NCBI RefSeq assembly: GCF_030651185.1
Contig: NZ_JAUSCJ010000011.1
Coordinates: forward strand, 154,017-218,016
Origin: Phenylobacterium sp.
GTDB taxonomy: Bacteria > Pseudomonadota > Alphaproteobacteria > Caulobacterales > Caulobacteraceae
DNA length: 64,000 nucleotides
Direction: 5' to 3'
The first letter of the stretch is position 1. The number at the start of each line of letters is the position of its first letter. Of the stretch, positions 24,863 through 33,900 are shown one piece after another. Under the pieces are notes generated by a model. The model was not told the origin of the DNA and searched no databases. It saw nothing but the letters and a program-made list of their open reading frames with translations. A program made the translations under genes and the position numbers.

Positions 24863-26287
24863 CTAGATGCCCTTGCCGTCCAGCACGGGGATGGCGGGTT
24901 CGCCCGAGAGGCTTTCCAGGATCGGGGCCTCGGCGAACTGGGCGTCGCGGATGTCCAGGTCGCGGCGGATCTGGGCGTGGCGGTCGGCGTCCAGGCGCCA
25001 GCCGACGACGCAGGCGCCCCCCAGCATGACGAAGACGATGGGCCCGGCGATATAGGCCCATTCCAGGCTGCGGATGGCGGCGGGCGTGTTCACCGCCCCC
25101 TCCGCGGCGTTGTAGCCGAGCTTGCCCAGCAGCGGGAAGGTGACGCCGATCGAGAAGGCCGAGGCGATCTTGGCGGCCAGACTGTTGAGGGCGTAGATCA
25201 GGCTGATCCGCTCCTGACCCTGCTCCAGGCGGACCTCGTCGCCGACATCGGCCAGCATGGCGCGGATCATCAGATCAAAGCCAGCGGCCATGAACCCGCA
25301 CCAGAACATCACCGGCAGGGCGGCCAGGACGCTGCCCTTGGGGATCACCAGCACCATGCACAGGCCCAGCGAATAGGCCGTGGTGGTGACCATCAGGGTG
25401 CGGTGCTTGGAGAGCTTCTGGGCCAGACGGGCGGTCAGGGGCGCGCCGAGGATACCGGCCACCACATAGACCAGCAGCAGGATCGAGGCCTGGGTGCCGG
25501 TATAGCCGCGGCTGTCGGTGAAGAAGAAGACGTAGAGGGCGCTCATCCAGCCAGGGCCCAGGGTCAGGGCCATCTGGGCCAGGAACAGCCGCAACAGATC
25601 GGGCTTCACCAGCAGCGAAATGTAATCCCGCAGCCGGAACTGCGGCAGGCCGGTCTCCGGGGCGATGCGCTCAGGCGTGCGGAACACCATCCAGACCATG
25701 GAGATCGGGATCAGCCAGAAGATGAACCAGCCCATGTCCGGCACGGTCTGGGCCGTGGTGCGGTTCAGCGCATTGGCGCCGATGGGGATCAGCAGCACCA
25801 CCACCGCCCCGATGACCCCCAGGGCCGCCACCACGCCGAACAGGCGGGAGCGCTCATCATAGGTGGTGGAGAGATTGGCGCCCCAGGCCGAGTGGCCAAG
25901 ACCCATGATCGAGGTGCCGAGATAGAAGACCAGCAGCCAGACCACCAGATAGCCCGCCCCGATGCCCGGGCGAGCCTGGAACAGGGCGTAGACCGCCAGC
26001 ATCAGCACCGGGGCGCCGATGATCATCCAGAAGCGGTAGCGGCCAATCCGGGTGCGGGTGCGGTCCATGATCAGACCCAGGACCGGATCGACGCCGATAT
26101 CCAGCAGCCGGACGATGGCCCAGGCGCTGCCCACGACCGCCAAGCTGACCCCCAGATGGCTGGCGAAGTAGGGCGGCAGATAGACGGCCACGGCCACGGC
26201 CAGCGCGCCGAGCGGCAGGTTGGAAAGCGAAAAGCCGAGGATGGTGGGCAGGCCGAGCCTGCTGGAGCCTGACGCACCCTGGTTCAC
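24863..26287 (-). CDS. MFS/GPH-type sugar:cation symporter
   Basis: About 474 residues and 12 membrane helices. It resembles the MelB/GPH branch of the major facilitator superfamily: LPTILGFSLSNLPLGALAVAVAVYLPPYFASHLG, DIGVDPVLGLIMDRTRTRIGRYRFWMIIGAP (the conserved DP and R-rich loop) and FDLMIRAMLADVGDEVRLEQGQERISLIYAL. These usually carry glycosides, pentosides or hexuronides with Na+ or H+. GTG 26287 is preferred since GGGAG stands 8 nt upstream; a longer start at 26365 adds an unlikely basic tail. No sugar hydrolase lies beside it, so the substrate is unknown. Confidence 0.85.
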   Translation of the reverse strand: MNQGASGSSRLGLPTILGFSLSNLPLGALAVAVAVYLPPYFASHLGVSLAVVGSAWAIVRLLDIGVDPVLGLIMDRTRTRIGRYRFWMIIGAPVLMLAVYALFQARPGIGAGYLVVWLLVFYLGTSIMGLGHSAWGANLSTTYDERSRLFGVVAALGVIGAVVVLLIPIGANALNRTTAQTVPDMGWFIFWLIPISMVWMVFRTPERIAPETGLPQFRLRDYISLLVKPDLLRLFLAQMALTLGPGWMSALYVFFFTDSRGYTGTQASILLLVYVVAGILGAPLTARLAQKLSKHRTLMVTTTAYSLGLCMVLVIPKGSVLAALPVMFWCGFMAAGFDLMIRAMLADVGDEVRLEQGQERISLIYALNSLAAKIASAFSIGVTFPLLGKLGYNAAEGAVNTPAAIRSLEWAYIAGPIVFVMLGGACVVGWRLDADRHAQIRRDLDIRDAQFAEAPILESLSGEPAIPVLDGKGI

Positions 26288-26401
26288 TAAGACTGCTCCC
26301 GACCGGCGCCGCTCAACCGGGCGCTCCGCCGCCGCACAGGACGCGCTTTCCCGGGGGGAGGGCAAGAGGCGGCGCGCAGAATGACAACAAATACGTCCGG
26401 T

Positions 26402-26827
26402 CTAGACCGTGACGCCCACCGTCTCCGCCTGGTTCGGGTGGGTGACGTAATAGTCGAGGTCGGCCAGCAGCTTGGTCCAGGCTTCGTCCATGGCCGGCGT
26501 CCAGTCGGCGCCGATCACGTCCTTCAGGGTGGCGGCCACCGTGCCGAAGAAGATCGCGAAGATGTCCGGCGGCACGTTATAGCCGGCGTGGTTGATCACC
26601 TCGGTCTGGATCAGGGTCGAGGCGTAGAGCCGCTCGCCGACGAAATCGAGGATGGCGGAGAACACCCGGGCCAGCATCTCACCGCGGATCGCCCCGTTCT
26701 TGTCGCCCCAGAACAGGGGCTCCATCGACGGATGGTCGGCGAACAGGCGGGCATAGACCAGCGGGGTCAAATCCTCGCAGCGTTCGGCGGCCAGTTCCAG
26801 GCTCTGCTCGATCAGGTTGGCGTTCAT
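26402..26827 (-). CDS. Globin family haem protein
   Basis: 141 residues. A bacterial single-domain globin. The CD region reads LFADHPSMEPLFWGDKNGAIRGEML, the likely proximal haem-ligand histidine is in EVINHAGYNVPPDIFAIFFG, and the G-H helices follow (WTPAMDEAWTKLLADLDYYV). No reductase domain is fused. Roles might be oxygen or nitric-oxide binding. ATG 26827 has GGGAGG 5 nt upstream, which settles the start against an earlier in-frame ATG at 26884. The gene lies upstream of the symporter on the same strand and may be separately transcribed. Confidence 0.82.
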   Translation of the reverse strand: MNANLIEQSLELAAERCEDLTPLVYARLFADHPSMEPLFWGDKNGAIRGEMLARVFSAILDFVGERLYASTLIQTEVINHAGYNVPPDIFAIFFGTVAATLKDVIGADWTPAMDEAWTKLLADLDYYVTHPNQAETVGVTV

Positions 26828-26954
26828 AGGGTCCTCCCGCGTGAGGCCGGGATCATCGCGCGGCTCCAGCTTATCAGCAATCACTTAAGACAAGCCGGGA
26901 CTTGCGCCGGGGCCCGCGGACCTTTCAACTGCCGCCAACCTCGCTCCAGACCGG

Positions 26955-28061
26955 ATGACCGCCTTGCCCGCCGACCTGCTCACGCCCCTGACCTTCGCCC
27001 ATGGCCGCGCCATGAAGAACCGCCTGATGCTGGCGCCGCTCACCAACCTGCAGAGTCATGTGGACGGGACCATGTCGGAGGACGAGTTCCACTGGCTGAC
27101 CCTGCGGGCCCAGGGCGGGTTTGGCCTGACCATGACCTGCGCGGCCCACGTGCAGGCGATCGGCCAGGGCTTCCCCGGTCAGATGGGCATCTGGTCGGAC
27201 AACCACATCGAAGGCCTGACCCGGTTGGCCACGGCCATCAAGGCGGCGGGCAGCGTCGCGGTGGTGCAGCTGCACCATGCGGGCTATCGCTCTCCCAAGG
27301 ACTTGATCGGGACCCAGCCGGTAGGGCCGTCGGACGATGAGGCCTCGGGCTCGCGCGGGCTTTCGACCGCCGAGGTCGAGCAGGTGGTGGAGGACTTCAT
27401 CGTCGCCGCCGTGCGGGCGAAAACCGCCGGCTTCGACGGGGTCGAGATCCACGGCGCCCACTCCTACATCCTCTGCCAGTTCCTCAGCGCCGGCCTCAAC
27501 CGCCGCACCGACTCGTATGGCGGCTCGGCGGAGAACCGGGGCCGGATCATCGTGGAGATCCTGCGCGGGGTGCGTGAACGCTGCGGCCCCGACTTCCTGC
27601 TGGGCCTGCGGCTGTCGCCGGAGCGGTTCGACCTGGATCTGCGGGAGATCGCCGACTTCGCCCAGGCGGTGATGAGCGGCAAGCTGATCGACTTCCTCGA
27701 CATGTCCCTGTGGGACGCCTTCAAGGAGCCGGCGGACGAGGCCTACAAGGGCCGCAGCCTGATGAGTTATTTCACCGAGCTGGACCGGGGCGCCGTGCGC
27801 CTGGGGGTGGCCGGCAAGATCATGAGCGCCGCCGATGCGCGGGCCATGCTGGCGGCAGGCGCCGACTTCGTCCTGCTCGGCCGCGCCGCGATCCTGCACC
27901 ACGACTGGCCGCACCGGGTGGAGACCGACCCCGACTTCACGCCCATCAGCCTGCCGGTGACCCGCGAGCACCTGCGCCAGGAAGGCCTGGGCCCGGCCTT
28001 CGTGGACTACATGGCGACCTGGAAGGGCTTCGTGACCGAGCCGGAGGCAGTGGGGGCCTGA
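26955..28061 (+). CDS. NADH:flavin oxidoreductase (Old Yellow Enzyme family)
   Basis: 368 residues. A TIM-barrel FMN enzyme that reduces activated C=C bonds. The N-terminus MKNRLMLAPLTNLQSHVDG binds FMN, VVQLHHAGYRS is the active-site histidine strand, and FDGVEIHGAHSYILCQFLSAGLNRRTDSYGGSAENRGRI is the family signature. GADFVLLGRAAILHHDWP closes the phosphate site. It has no fused ferredoxin-like domain, so it is the short form. It is divergent from the globin gene and convergent with the amidohydrolase. Confidence 0.92.
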   Translation: MTALPADLLTPLTFAHGRAMKNRLMLAPLTNLQSHVDGTMSEDEFHWLTLRAQGGFGLTMTCAAHVQAIGQGFPGQMGIWSDNHIEGLTRLATAIKAAGSVAVVQLHHAGYRSPKDLIGTQPVGPSDDEASGSRGLSTAEVEQVVEDFIVAAVRAKTAGFDGVEIHGAHSYILCQFLSAGLNRRTDSYGGSAENRGRIIVEILRGVRERCGPDFLLGLRLSPERFDLDLREIADFAQAVMSGKLIDFLDMSLWDAFKEPADEAYKGRSLMSYFTELDRGAVRLGVAGKIMSAADARAMLAAGADFVLLGRAAILHHDWPHRVETDPDFTPISLPVTREHLRQEGLGPAFVDYMATWKGFVTEPEAVGA

Positions 28062-28071
28062 CCGCCCAAAG

Positions 28072-28093
28072 CCTTCCCCCTCGTGGGGGAAGG
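28072..28093. terminator. Bidirectional hairpin between OYE and amidohydrolase genes
   Basis: A perfect 9-bp stem CCTTCCCCC/GGGGGAAGG with a TCGT tetraloop, in the 36-bp gap between two convergent stops. The strong GC stem fits a bidirectional terminator or 3' stabiliser, though a T-tract is absent. Confidence 0.55.
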
Positions 28094-28097
28094 GAGG

Positions 28098-29411
28098 TTA
28101 CTGCGCCACGGCCTTGCCGTCGGCCTTGTAGACGGTCCCGCCCTTCATCACGAAGCCGACCCGCTCCAGGGTGGTGACGTCGGCCAGGGGATCGCCGGCG
28201 ACGGCGATGATGTCGGCGTAGCGGCCGGCCTGGATGGAGCCGATGTTCTTCGCATCGCCGATCAGCTCGGCGGCGCCCGCCGTGGCCGCTGTGATGGCGT
28301 CGGCGGGGGTCATGCCGGCCTTGACCATCAGGGCGAACTCCTGGGCGTTCTCCCCGTGGGCGGACATTCCGAAGGTGTCGGTGCCAAACGCGATCTTCAC
28401 CCCAGCGGCGTAGGCGTCGTGCAGGTTCCTGACCATCACCGGCACCACCATCAGGGCCTTTTCGGCGGTGGAGGGATTGAGCTGTTCCGGATGGCTCTTG
28501 GCGCGGTCATAGACCCGCGCACCCACCAGCATGGTGGGGACGAACCAGGTCCCGTGCGCCTTCATGATCCTGTAGCTCTCGGCGTCGGCGAAGGAGCCAT
28601 GCTCGATGGAGTCGACACCGAGCGCGGCCGCCTTGTCGATGGCCAGCTTGCCGTGGGCGTGGGCGGCGACCTTCATGCCGAGCGCATGGGCGGTGTCGAT
28701 CACCGCCTTGATCTCGTCGTCGGCCATCAGCTGATGTTTGGGATCGTCGCCGATCGACATCACCCCGCCCGAAGGCATGATCTTGATCAGGTCGGCGCCC
28801 TGGCGGTGCAGGGTGCGGACCGCCCGGCGCGCGGACTCCGGGCTGTCCACCAGATTGTCCTGCCAGTGGGGGTGATCCAGGTCGGGATCCAGGCCGTTGG
28901 CCGCATCGCCGTGACCACCCGTGGGACCGATGGCGCCGCCGGAGCTCCAGATGCGCGGACCGGGGATGGCGCCGGACCTGACCGCCTTCTTCAGGGCCAC
29001 CACGACTCCGGTCTCGCTGCCGACATCGCGCACCGAGGTGAACCCGGCCAGCAGGGTGGCGCGGGCATAGCCCACCGACTCGATGGTCACGTCATAGGGG
29101 GTGATGGTCACCGCGTTGCGGATCGGGTCGCCCTGGTGAAAGCCTGCAGTGATGTGATCGTGGGTGTCGATCAGGCCCGGCAGGACGGTGCCGGACGTCA
29201 GGTCGATGACCTCGGCGCCGGGGGGCGTGACATAGCCCGCCTGCACCCCGGTGATGCGGTCGTCCTTGATCAGGATGGAGACTTGCGCGCGCGGGGTCTT
29301 GGAGACTCCGTCGATCAGCCGCCCGGCATGGATGACGACATCCTTGGCCAGGGCCGGCGTGCTTATCACCAGGGCGCAGACCGCCGCACTCGCCAACCCA
29401 CCGATACGCAT
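28098..29411 (-). CDS. Secreted amidohydrolase (imidazolonepropionase-like)
   Basis: 437 residues. A Sec signal peptide (MRIGGLASAAVCALVISTPALA) leads into an amidohydrolase-superfamily TIM barrel. The metal motif GLIDTHDHI supplies the HxH pair; further ligands are likely in MKVAAHAHG and DSIEHGSF, and in KIAFGTDTFGM. The composite N- and C-terminal beta-sandwich (VVIHAGRLIDG ... GRYADIIAVAGDPLADVTTLERVGFVMKGGTVYKADG) is typical of dipeptidase/prolidase-like periplasmic members. It is probably a metal hydrolase of a cyclic amide or dipeptide. Substrate not determinable. Confidence 0.88.
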   Translation of the reverse strand: MRIGGLASAAVCALVISTPALAKDVVIHAGRLIDGVSKTPRAQVSILIKDDRITGVQAGYVTPPGAEVIDLTSGTVLPGLIDTHDHITAGFHQGDPIRNAVTITPYDVTIESVGYARATLLAGFTSVRDVGSETGVVVALKKAVRSGAIPGPRIWSSGGAIGPTGGHGDAANGLDPDLDHPHWQDNLVDSPESARRAVRTLHRQGADLIKIMPSGGVMSIGDDPKHQLMADDEIKAVIDTAHALGMKVAAHAHGKLAIDKAAALGVDSIEHGSFADAESYRIMKAHGTWFVPTMLVGARVYDRAKSHPEQLNPSTAEKALMVVPVMVRNLHDAYAAGVKIAFGTDTFGMSAHGENAQEFALMVKAGMTPADAITAATAGAAELIGDAKNIGSIQAGRYADIIAVAGDPLADVTTLERVGFVMKGGTVYKADGKAVAQ

Positions 29412-29464
29412 GGAAACCCCCGCAAGAACCTGGCGGTGAAGCTATCCAGCGCGGGGCGCAAAGG

Positions 29465-30049
29465 CTAGCGGGAGAAACGCGTCTTCAGGCGCGGCAAGGC
29501 CCACTTGGCCAGGTGGAAGGCCGCCACGACCCCCACCAGCACCACCGCCGCCACCGTCAGGCGGTGCTCCATGCCCTTGAAGCGGCCGAAGGTGGCCTCG
29601 ATAGTCTCGCCGAACCAGTAGCCGACGGCCGTGAACACGACGGACCAGAGGACGGCCGAGGCGATGTTCAACAGGGTGAAGGCCAAGCTGGATACCTTGG
29701 ACACACCAATGGCGATGGGGCTGACCATCCGCAGGCCGAACAGGTAGCGGAAGGCGAAGATGTAGCTGATCGGGAACCGCTCGATGAAGAGCAGGGCCTT
29801 TGCGAAGGCGGAGGTCTGGGCTGCGCGGATCACATACTTGGTGGTGCGGAACCGCCGGCCGGCCAGGAACAGGCCGTGGTCGATCAGGGCCGACCCCGCG
29901 GCCGCCGCGGTGAGGGTGAGCCACAGGGGCATCAGGCCCTGGTGTGCCAGGAAGCCGCCGGCGATCACAGCAGCTTGCCCCTCGAAGGCCGCGCCAAGGA
30001 AGACGGCCATGGGGCCGTAGGTCACGAGGGCGTTGTGCAGGTCGCCCAT
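29465..30049 (-). CDS. DedA family membrane protein
   Basis: 194 residues with four to five hydrophobic helices. The conserved DedA/SNARE-associated motif begins FEGQAAVIAGGFLAHQG and continues with the FIERFPISYIFAFRYLFGLRMVSPIAIGVSKVS region carrying the essential R and G residues. DedA proteins contribute to membrane homeostasis; some are lipid scramblases or flippases for undecaprenyl phosphate. The ATG at 30049 has no clear ribosome site, so the exact start is uncertain. It is 20 bp downstream of tesB on the same strand. Confidence 0.85.
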   Translation of the reverse strand: MGDLHNALVTYGPMAVFLGAAFEGQAAVIAGGFLAHQGLMPLWLTLTAAAAGSALIDHGLFLAGRRFRTTKYVIRAAQTSAFAKALLFIERFPISYIFAFRYLFGLRMVSPIAIGVSKVSSLAFTLLNIASAVLWSVVFTAVGYWFGETIEATFGRFKGMEHRLTVAAVVLVGVVAAFHLAKWALPRLKTRFSR

Positions 30050-30069
30050 GGGCGGGAGGTCTTTCGCGT

Positions 30070-30906
30070 CTAGCGGAAGCGGATCAGCGCTTCCTGGGTA
30101 GCTGACGCCACCAACGCGCCACCCGGCCCATAGATCGATCCGCGATTGAATCCGCGTCCGCCCGAGGCCGATGGGCTGTCCTGCACATAGAGGTGCCACT
30201 GGGAAAAGTCGCTGGCCTTGTGGAACCAGAGCGCGTGGTCGAGGCTGGCCACCTGTAGGCGGCCTGAGTCCCAGTTCACCGCGTGCGGCCGCAGGGACAC
30301 GTCCAGCAGGGTCATGTCGGTGCCGTAGGCCAGGGCGCACTGATTGAGGATCACGTCGTCCCCCAGCGACACCCGGGCGCGGAACCAGCACATGTCCAGC
30401 GGCGGCAGGGCCCGGGTCTGCCCATGCGCCTGCGGGTCGCAGGGGCGGACCTCGACGGGCCAGATGCGGCGGCTGGCGGGATCCAGTCCCGCCTTGGCGC
30501 GCAGCTCCTCCTCGTTAAGCAGGCTGTCGGGCGCCGGCGCGGGCGGCATGTCGAACTGGTGCTCGAACCCCGTCTCCGGGGTCTGGAAGGAGGCGGCCAG
30601 GTTGAAGATCTGCTTGCCGTTCTGCAGGGCCACCACCCGGCGCACCGCGAAGCTTCCGCCGTCGCGCACCCGCTCCACCTGGAACAGGATCGGGACCTTG
30701 GGGTCCCCCGGCCGCATGAAATAGCCGTGCATGGAGTGGCACAGCCGGCCGTCGTCGATGGTGCGATAGGCCGCGGCCATGGCCTGGGCCACCACCTGGC
30801 CGCCATAGATGCGGCTGCCGGCCCCAGCCGGAGTCTGGCCCCGGAACATGTCCAGCTCGATGGGCTCGAGCTCCAGGATGCTGACCAGTTCGGAAACGTC
30901 CGCCAT
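30070..30906 (-). CDS. tesB: Acyl-CoA thioesterase II (TesB-like)
   Basis: 278 residues forming a double hotdog fold. TesB hydrolyses medium- and long-chain acyl-CoA to free fatty acid and CoA. Conserved segments are FRGQTPAGAGSRIYGGQVVAQAMAAA, HSMHGYFMRPGDPKVPILFQVERVRDGGSFAVRRV and, in the second hotdog, SLDHALWFHKASDFSQWHLYVQDSP with the catalytic Asp, and GRGFNRGSIYGPGGALVAS. Its start overlaps the rfbC stop by 1 bp, so the two are translationally coupled although their pathways differ. Confidence 0.93.
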   Translation of the reverse strand: MADVSELVSILELEPIELDMFRGQTPAGAGSRIYGGQVVAQAMAAAYRTIDDGRLCHSMHGYFMRPGDPKVPILFQVERVRDGGSFAVRRVVALQNGKQIFNLAASFQTPETGFEHQFDMPPAPAPDSLLNEEELRAKAGLDPASRRIWPVEVRPCDPQAHGQTRALPPLDMCWFRARVSLGDDVILNQCALAYGTDMTLLDVSLRPHAVNWDSGRLQVASLDHALWFHKASDFSQWHLYVQDSPSASGGRGFNRGSIYGPGGALVASATQEALIRFR

Positions 30907-31460
30907 CAGAAGCTCACCGGGGCGAGGTCCTTCAGGCGCAGCGCGGCCTTGTCCTTGTCGGAGAGCACCGATCCGGCGAAGGCCGGCCAGTCGATGGCCA
31001 GGTCCGGGTCGTTCCAGAGGACCGCGCCTTCGGTCTCCGGCGCATAGAGGCCATCGACCTTGTAGGCCAGCTCGGTGTCGGGCTCGAGGGTGCAGTAGCC
31101 GTGGGCGAAGCCGCGCGGCACGAAGATCTGCTCGCCGCCGCTCGCGGTGAGGGTGGCCGAGACCCAGCGGCCGTAGGTGGCCGAGCCGGCGCGGACATCC
31201 ACCGCCACGTCGAGGATCGAACCGCGCAGCACCCGCAGCAGCTTGGCCTGGGGGTGGGGGGCGGTCTGGAAATGCAGGCCCCGCACGGTGCCCGCCTCGC
31301 CGCTGAAGGCGTGGTTGTCCTGCACGAAGTCGATATCCAGCCCATGTGTGGCGAAGGCGCGCCGGCTCCAGGTCTCCATGAACCAGCCCCGCGCATCGCC
31401 ATGGCGCTTGGGCGTGATAAGCAGGACCTCGGGCAGGGCGAGGGGCGTAATCGTCGTCAT
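30906..31460 (-). CDS. rfbC: dTDP-4-dehydrorhamnose 3,5-epimerase
   Basis: 184 residues, a cupin-fold epimerase of dTDP-L-rhamnose synthesis. Conserved: RHGDARGWFMETW, FVQDNHAFSGEAGTVRGLHFQ (catalytic His), DVAVDVRAGSATYGRW, FVPRGFAHGYCTLEPDTELAYKVDGLYAPETEGAVLWNDP. No rfbA, rfbB or rfbD lies in this window, so the rest of the pathway must be elsewhere. It faces a glycosyltransferase gene across an extremely short 5' junction, which suggests a surface-polysaccharide link. Confidence 0.93.
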   Translation of the reverse strand: MTTITPLALPEVLLITPKRHGDARGWFMETWSRRAFATHGLDIDFVQDNHAFSGEAGTVRGLHFQTAPHPQAKLLRVLRGSILDVAVDVRAGSATYGRWVSATLTASGGEQIFVPRGFAHGYCTLEPDTELAYKVDGLYAPETEGAVLWNDPDLAIDWPAFAGSVLSDKDKAALRLKDLAPVSF

Positions 31461-31491
31461 GGCGCCTCAGTTGGACGGAGTGACGCTTGCG

Positions 31492-32508
31492 ATGGCGCGG
31501 GTTGGCGCGAAAGACAAGTCTTTGACGCCCGCCGTCAGCATCGTGGTGGTCGCCTATCAGAGCGGCCACCACCTGGAAACCTGCCTCGCGGCCCTGGCGG
31601 CGCAGGGGTTTACCGACCACGAGATCATCCTGCTGGACAACGCGTCGGCCGACGGCGCGCCACAGGCCGCGGCCGCCGCCCATCCGAACGTGCGGTTCGT
31701 GGAGGCGGGTTCGAACCTGGGCTTCGCGGCGGGAGTCAATCGCGCCGCCCGGCTCGCCACGGGCCGGTGGATGGCCCTGATCAATCCCGACGCCTTCGCC
31801 GATCCCGACTGGCTGGCGACGCTGGTGGCGGCCACGGAGACCTGGCCGACCGTGAAGTGTTTCTCGTCACGCCAGCTGATGGCCGACGATCCCAGCCGCC
31901 TGGACGGCCTCGGCGACGTGATGTCCGGCGCCGGCTTCCCCTTCCGGGGCGGCTATATGGGCCGGGACCCGGGGCCGATGGCCCCGGGCGAGGTGTTCTC
32001 GGCCTGCGGCGGGGCCATGCTGGTGGACCGGGCGTTCTTCCTCGCGCTGGGGGGCTTTGACGAGCGGCTGTTCTGCTACTGCGAGGACGTCGATTTCGGC
32101 TACCGCATGCGGCTGATCGGCGAGCCGACGATCGTCGTTCCCACAGCCGTGGTCCGCCATGTCGGGTCAACGGCCTCGGGTGGGCCCAGGTCGGCGTTCG
32201 CGGTGTTCCACGGCACCCGCAACCGGCTGTGGGTCTATCTGAAGAACACGCCCGCGCCCCTGCTCTGGCTGACCCTGCCCCTGCACGTCCTCACCACCGC
32301 CCTGCTGTTTCTGCGCCACGCCGACCGCCACGAGTTCAAGGCGCCCTGGCGGGGGCTGCTGGCGGGGCTGAAGGGCCTGGACGTGGCCCTGGCCGCCCGC
32401 CGGGAAACCCAGGCCACGCGCACGGTCGGGTCGTGGGCCATCGCGCGCGCCATGACCTGGAACCCGCTGGACCTGTTCCTGCGCCGGGTGGTGATCAAGC
32501 GGCGGTAG
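31492..32508 (+). CDS. Glycosyltransferase family 2
   Basis: About 338 residues. A GT-A fold nucleotide-sugar transferase similar to rhamnosyl-transferase-like GT2 enzymes: SIVVVAYQSGHHLETCLAALAAQG, LLDNASADGA, FVEAGSNLGFAAGVNRAARLATG, and LINPDAFADPDW as the DxD-like metal site. ACGGAMLVDRAFFLALGGFDERLFCYCEDVDFGYRMRLIG is the acceptor region. The C-terminus is amphipathic and may touch the membrane. ATG 31492 is preferred; an alternative ATG at 31459 would overlap the rfbC start codon itself. It is likely involved in O-antigen or exopolysaccharide assembly with rfbC. Confidence 0.87.
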   Translation: MARVGAKDKSLTPAVSIVVVAYQSGHHLETCLAALAAQGFTDHEIILLDNASADGAPQAAAAAHPNVRFVEAGSNLGFAAGVNRAARLATGRWMALINPDAFADPDWLATLVAATETWPTVKCFSSRQLMADDPSRLDGLGDVMSGAGFPFRGGYMGRDPGPMAPGEVFSACGGAMLVDRAFFLALGGFDERLFCYCEDVDFGYRMRLIGEPTIVVPTAVVRHVGSTASGGPRSAFAVFHGTRNRLWVYLKNTPAPLLWLTLPLHVLTTALLFLRHADRHEFKAPWRGLLAGLKGLDVALAARRETQATRTVGSWAIARAMTWNPLDLFLRRVVIKRR

Positions 32509-32516
32509 GGAGGGGA

Positions 32517-32717
32517 AACCACGAACCTCACGGACGGCGCGAACAAAGAACAAGTGTCATCCCGGAAAGCGCGCAGTGCTTGTCCGGGACCCAGACGCGC
32601 GGGACTTTCAGGATGGATCGGTGAGTATGGGTCCCGGTCTTCCGCTACGCGGAAACCGGGATGACACCCGTGGGAAGCGGCTCGTTCTTGTTCGTGTCGT
32701 TCGTGAGGTTCGTGGTT
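32517..32717. repeat. 201-bp nested inverted repeat in convergent gap
   Basis: Left arm AACCACGAACCTCACG (from 32517) and right arm CGTGAGGTTCGTGGTT (ending 32717) are inverted, with partial pairing continuing through GAACAA/TTGTTC. A second inverted pair lies inside: TGTCATCCCGG (32555-32565) and CCGGGATGACAC (32656-32667). The element fills almost the whole gap between the glycosyltransferase and argE stops. It has no coding capacity and looks like a non-autonomous mobile repeat or large REP element, distinct from the family at 16166. Confidence 0.75.
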
Positions 32718-32724
32718 CCTCTTC

Positions 32725-33900
32725 TCATTCCCCCCTGGCCGCCCACTCCACCAGCCGCTCCATGAAGGCGCCGCCGCGGTCCATCTGGACGGCCTCGACA
32801 TATTCGTTGGGCTGGTGGGCCTGGTCGATGGAGCCGGGGCCGCAGATGACGGTGGAGAATCCCGCCTGCTGGAACTGGCCGGCCTCGGTGGCGAAGGCCA
32901 CGACACGGGGCGGGCCGTTGTCGCCGGTCAGCCTGCGCGCGAAGACCTCGGCCGCGCCGTCGGGCTCGGGGGCGAGTGGCGGGGTGGCCGAGCGGCGCTC
33001 GACCTTGACGCCCGCCTCGGGAAACCGGACCTTCAGGGACGCGTCCAGCTCCGCGCACTGGGCCAGGAACGGGGCCAGCAGGGCGTCGGGATCGAGGCCG
33101 GCGGCGTAGCGCAGATCAAACTGGAAGCTGCACTCGCGCGCCAGGATGTTGCCCGCCGTGCCGCCGTGGACGAGGCCGATGGTCATGGTCGCGTGCTTGG
33201 GCGTGAACAGGGAGGCCGGGTCGGCCTCGCGCTCGAGCCGGGCGGCCAGGTCGCGCACCGCCGCCAGCAGCGGCACGGCCTCCATGATCGCAGAGACGCC
33301 GAGCTGGGTCTGGCTGGAATGGGCCTCGTGGCCGTTGACGGTCACCAGATGATTGATGATGCCCTTGTGGCCGCGCACCGCCTCCATGTTGGTGGGTTCG
33401 CCCACCACCACCAGGGCCGGGGTCGGCAGCTCCCGGCCGATAAGCCGGATCAAATCAGGCGCCCCCAGGCAGCCGACCTCCTCGTCATAGGAGAAGGCCA
33501 GGTGCACCGGCTTCCGGGGGCCCGCCGCCACCAGGTCGGGGACGGCGGCCAGGGCCAGGGCCAGGAACCCCTTCATGTCACAGGTCCCGCGGCCATAGAT
33601 GCGGCCGTCGTCCTTGGGGGTCAGCGTGAAGGGATCGGTGATCCAGGGCTGGCCGTCCACCGGCACCACGTCGGTATGGCCCGACAGCACCACGCCGCCG
33701 GCGATCATCGGTCCGATGGTGGCCAGCAGGTTGGACTTGGAGCCGTCATGGTTGGGCGCCCGACGATGGGCGACGCCGTGGCCATCCAGATAGGCCTCCA
33801 CCCACTCGATCAGGGCGAGGTTGGAGAGCCGCGACGTGGTGTCGAAGGCCACCAGGGTGGCGAGGATGTCGAGGGCGCGGGCGGTGAGGGTCGAGGACAT
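32725..33900 (-). CDS. argE: Acetylornithine deacetylase
   Basis: 391 residues of an M20 di-zinc peptidase. ArgE removes the acetyl group from N-acetylornithine in arginine synthesis. Metal and catalytic motifs: LSGHTDVVPVDG (His, Asp), GRGTCDMKG (bridging Asp), FSYDEEVGCLGA (Glu-Glu), VGEPT, and C-terminal GPGSIDQAHQPNEYV (His). The dimerisation domain spans about residues 175-290. ATG 33900 begins the family N-terminus. It is convergent with the glycosyltransferase across a repeat and divergent from purU. Confidence 0.9.
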   Translation of the reverse strand: MSSTLTARALDILATLVAFDTTSRLSNLALIEWVEAYLDGHGVAHRRAPNHDGSKSNLLATIGPMIAGGVVLSGHTDVVPVDGQPWITDPFTLTPKDDGRIYGRGTCDMKGFLALALAAVPDLVAAGPRKPVHLAFSYDEEVGCLGAPDLIRLIGRELPTPALVVVGEPTNMEAVRGHKGIINHLVTVNGHEAHSSQTQLGVSAIMEAVPLLAAVRDLAARLEREADPASLFTPKHATMTIGLVHGGTAGNILARECSFQFDLRYAAGLDPDALLAPFLAQCAELDASLKVRFPEAGVKVERRSATPPLAPEPDGAAEVFARRLTGDNGPPRVVAFATEAGQFQQAGFSTVICGPGSIDQAHQPNEYVEAVQMDRGGAFMERLVEWAARGE

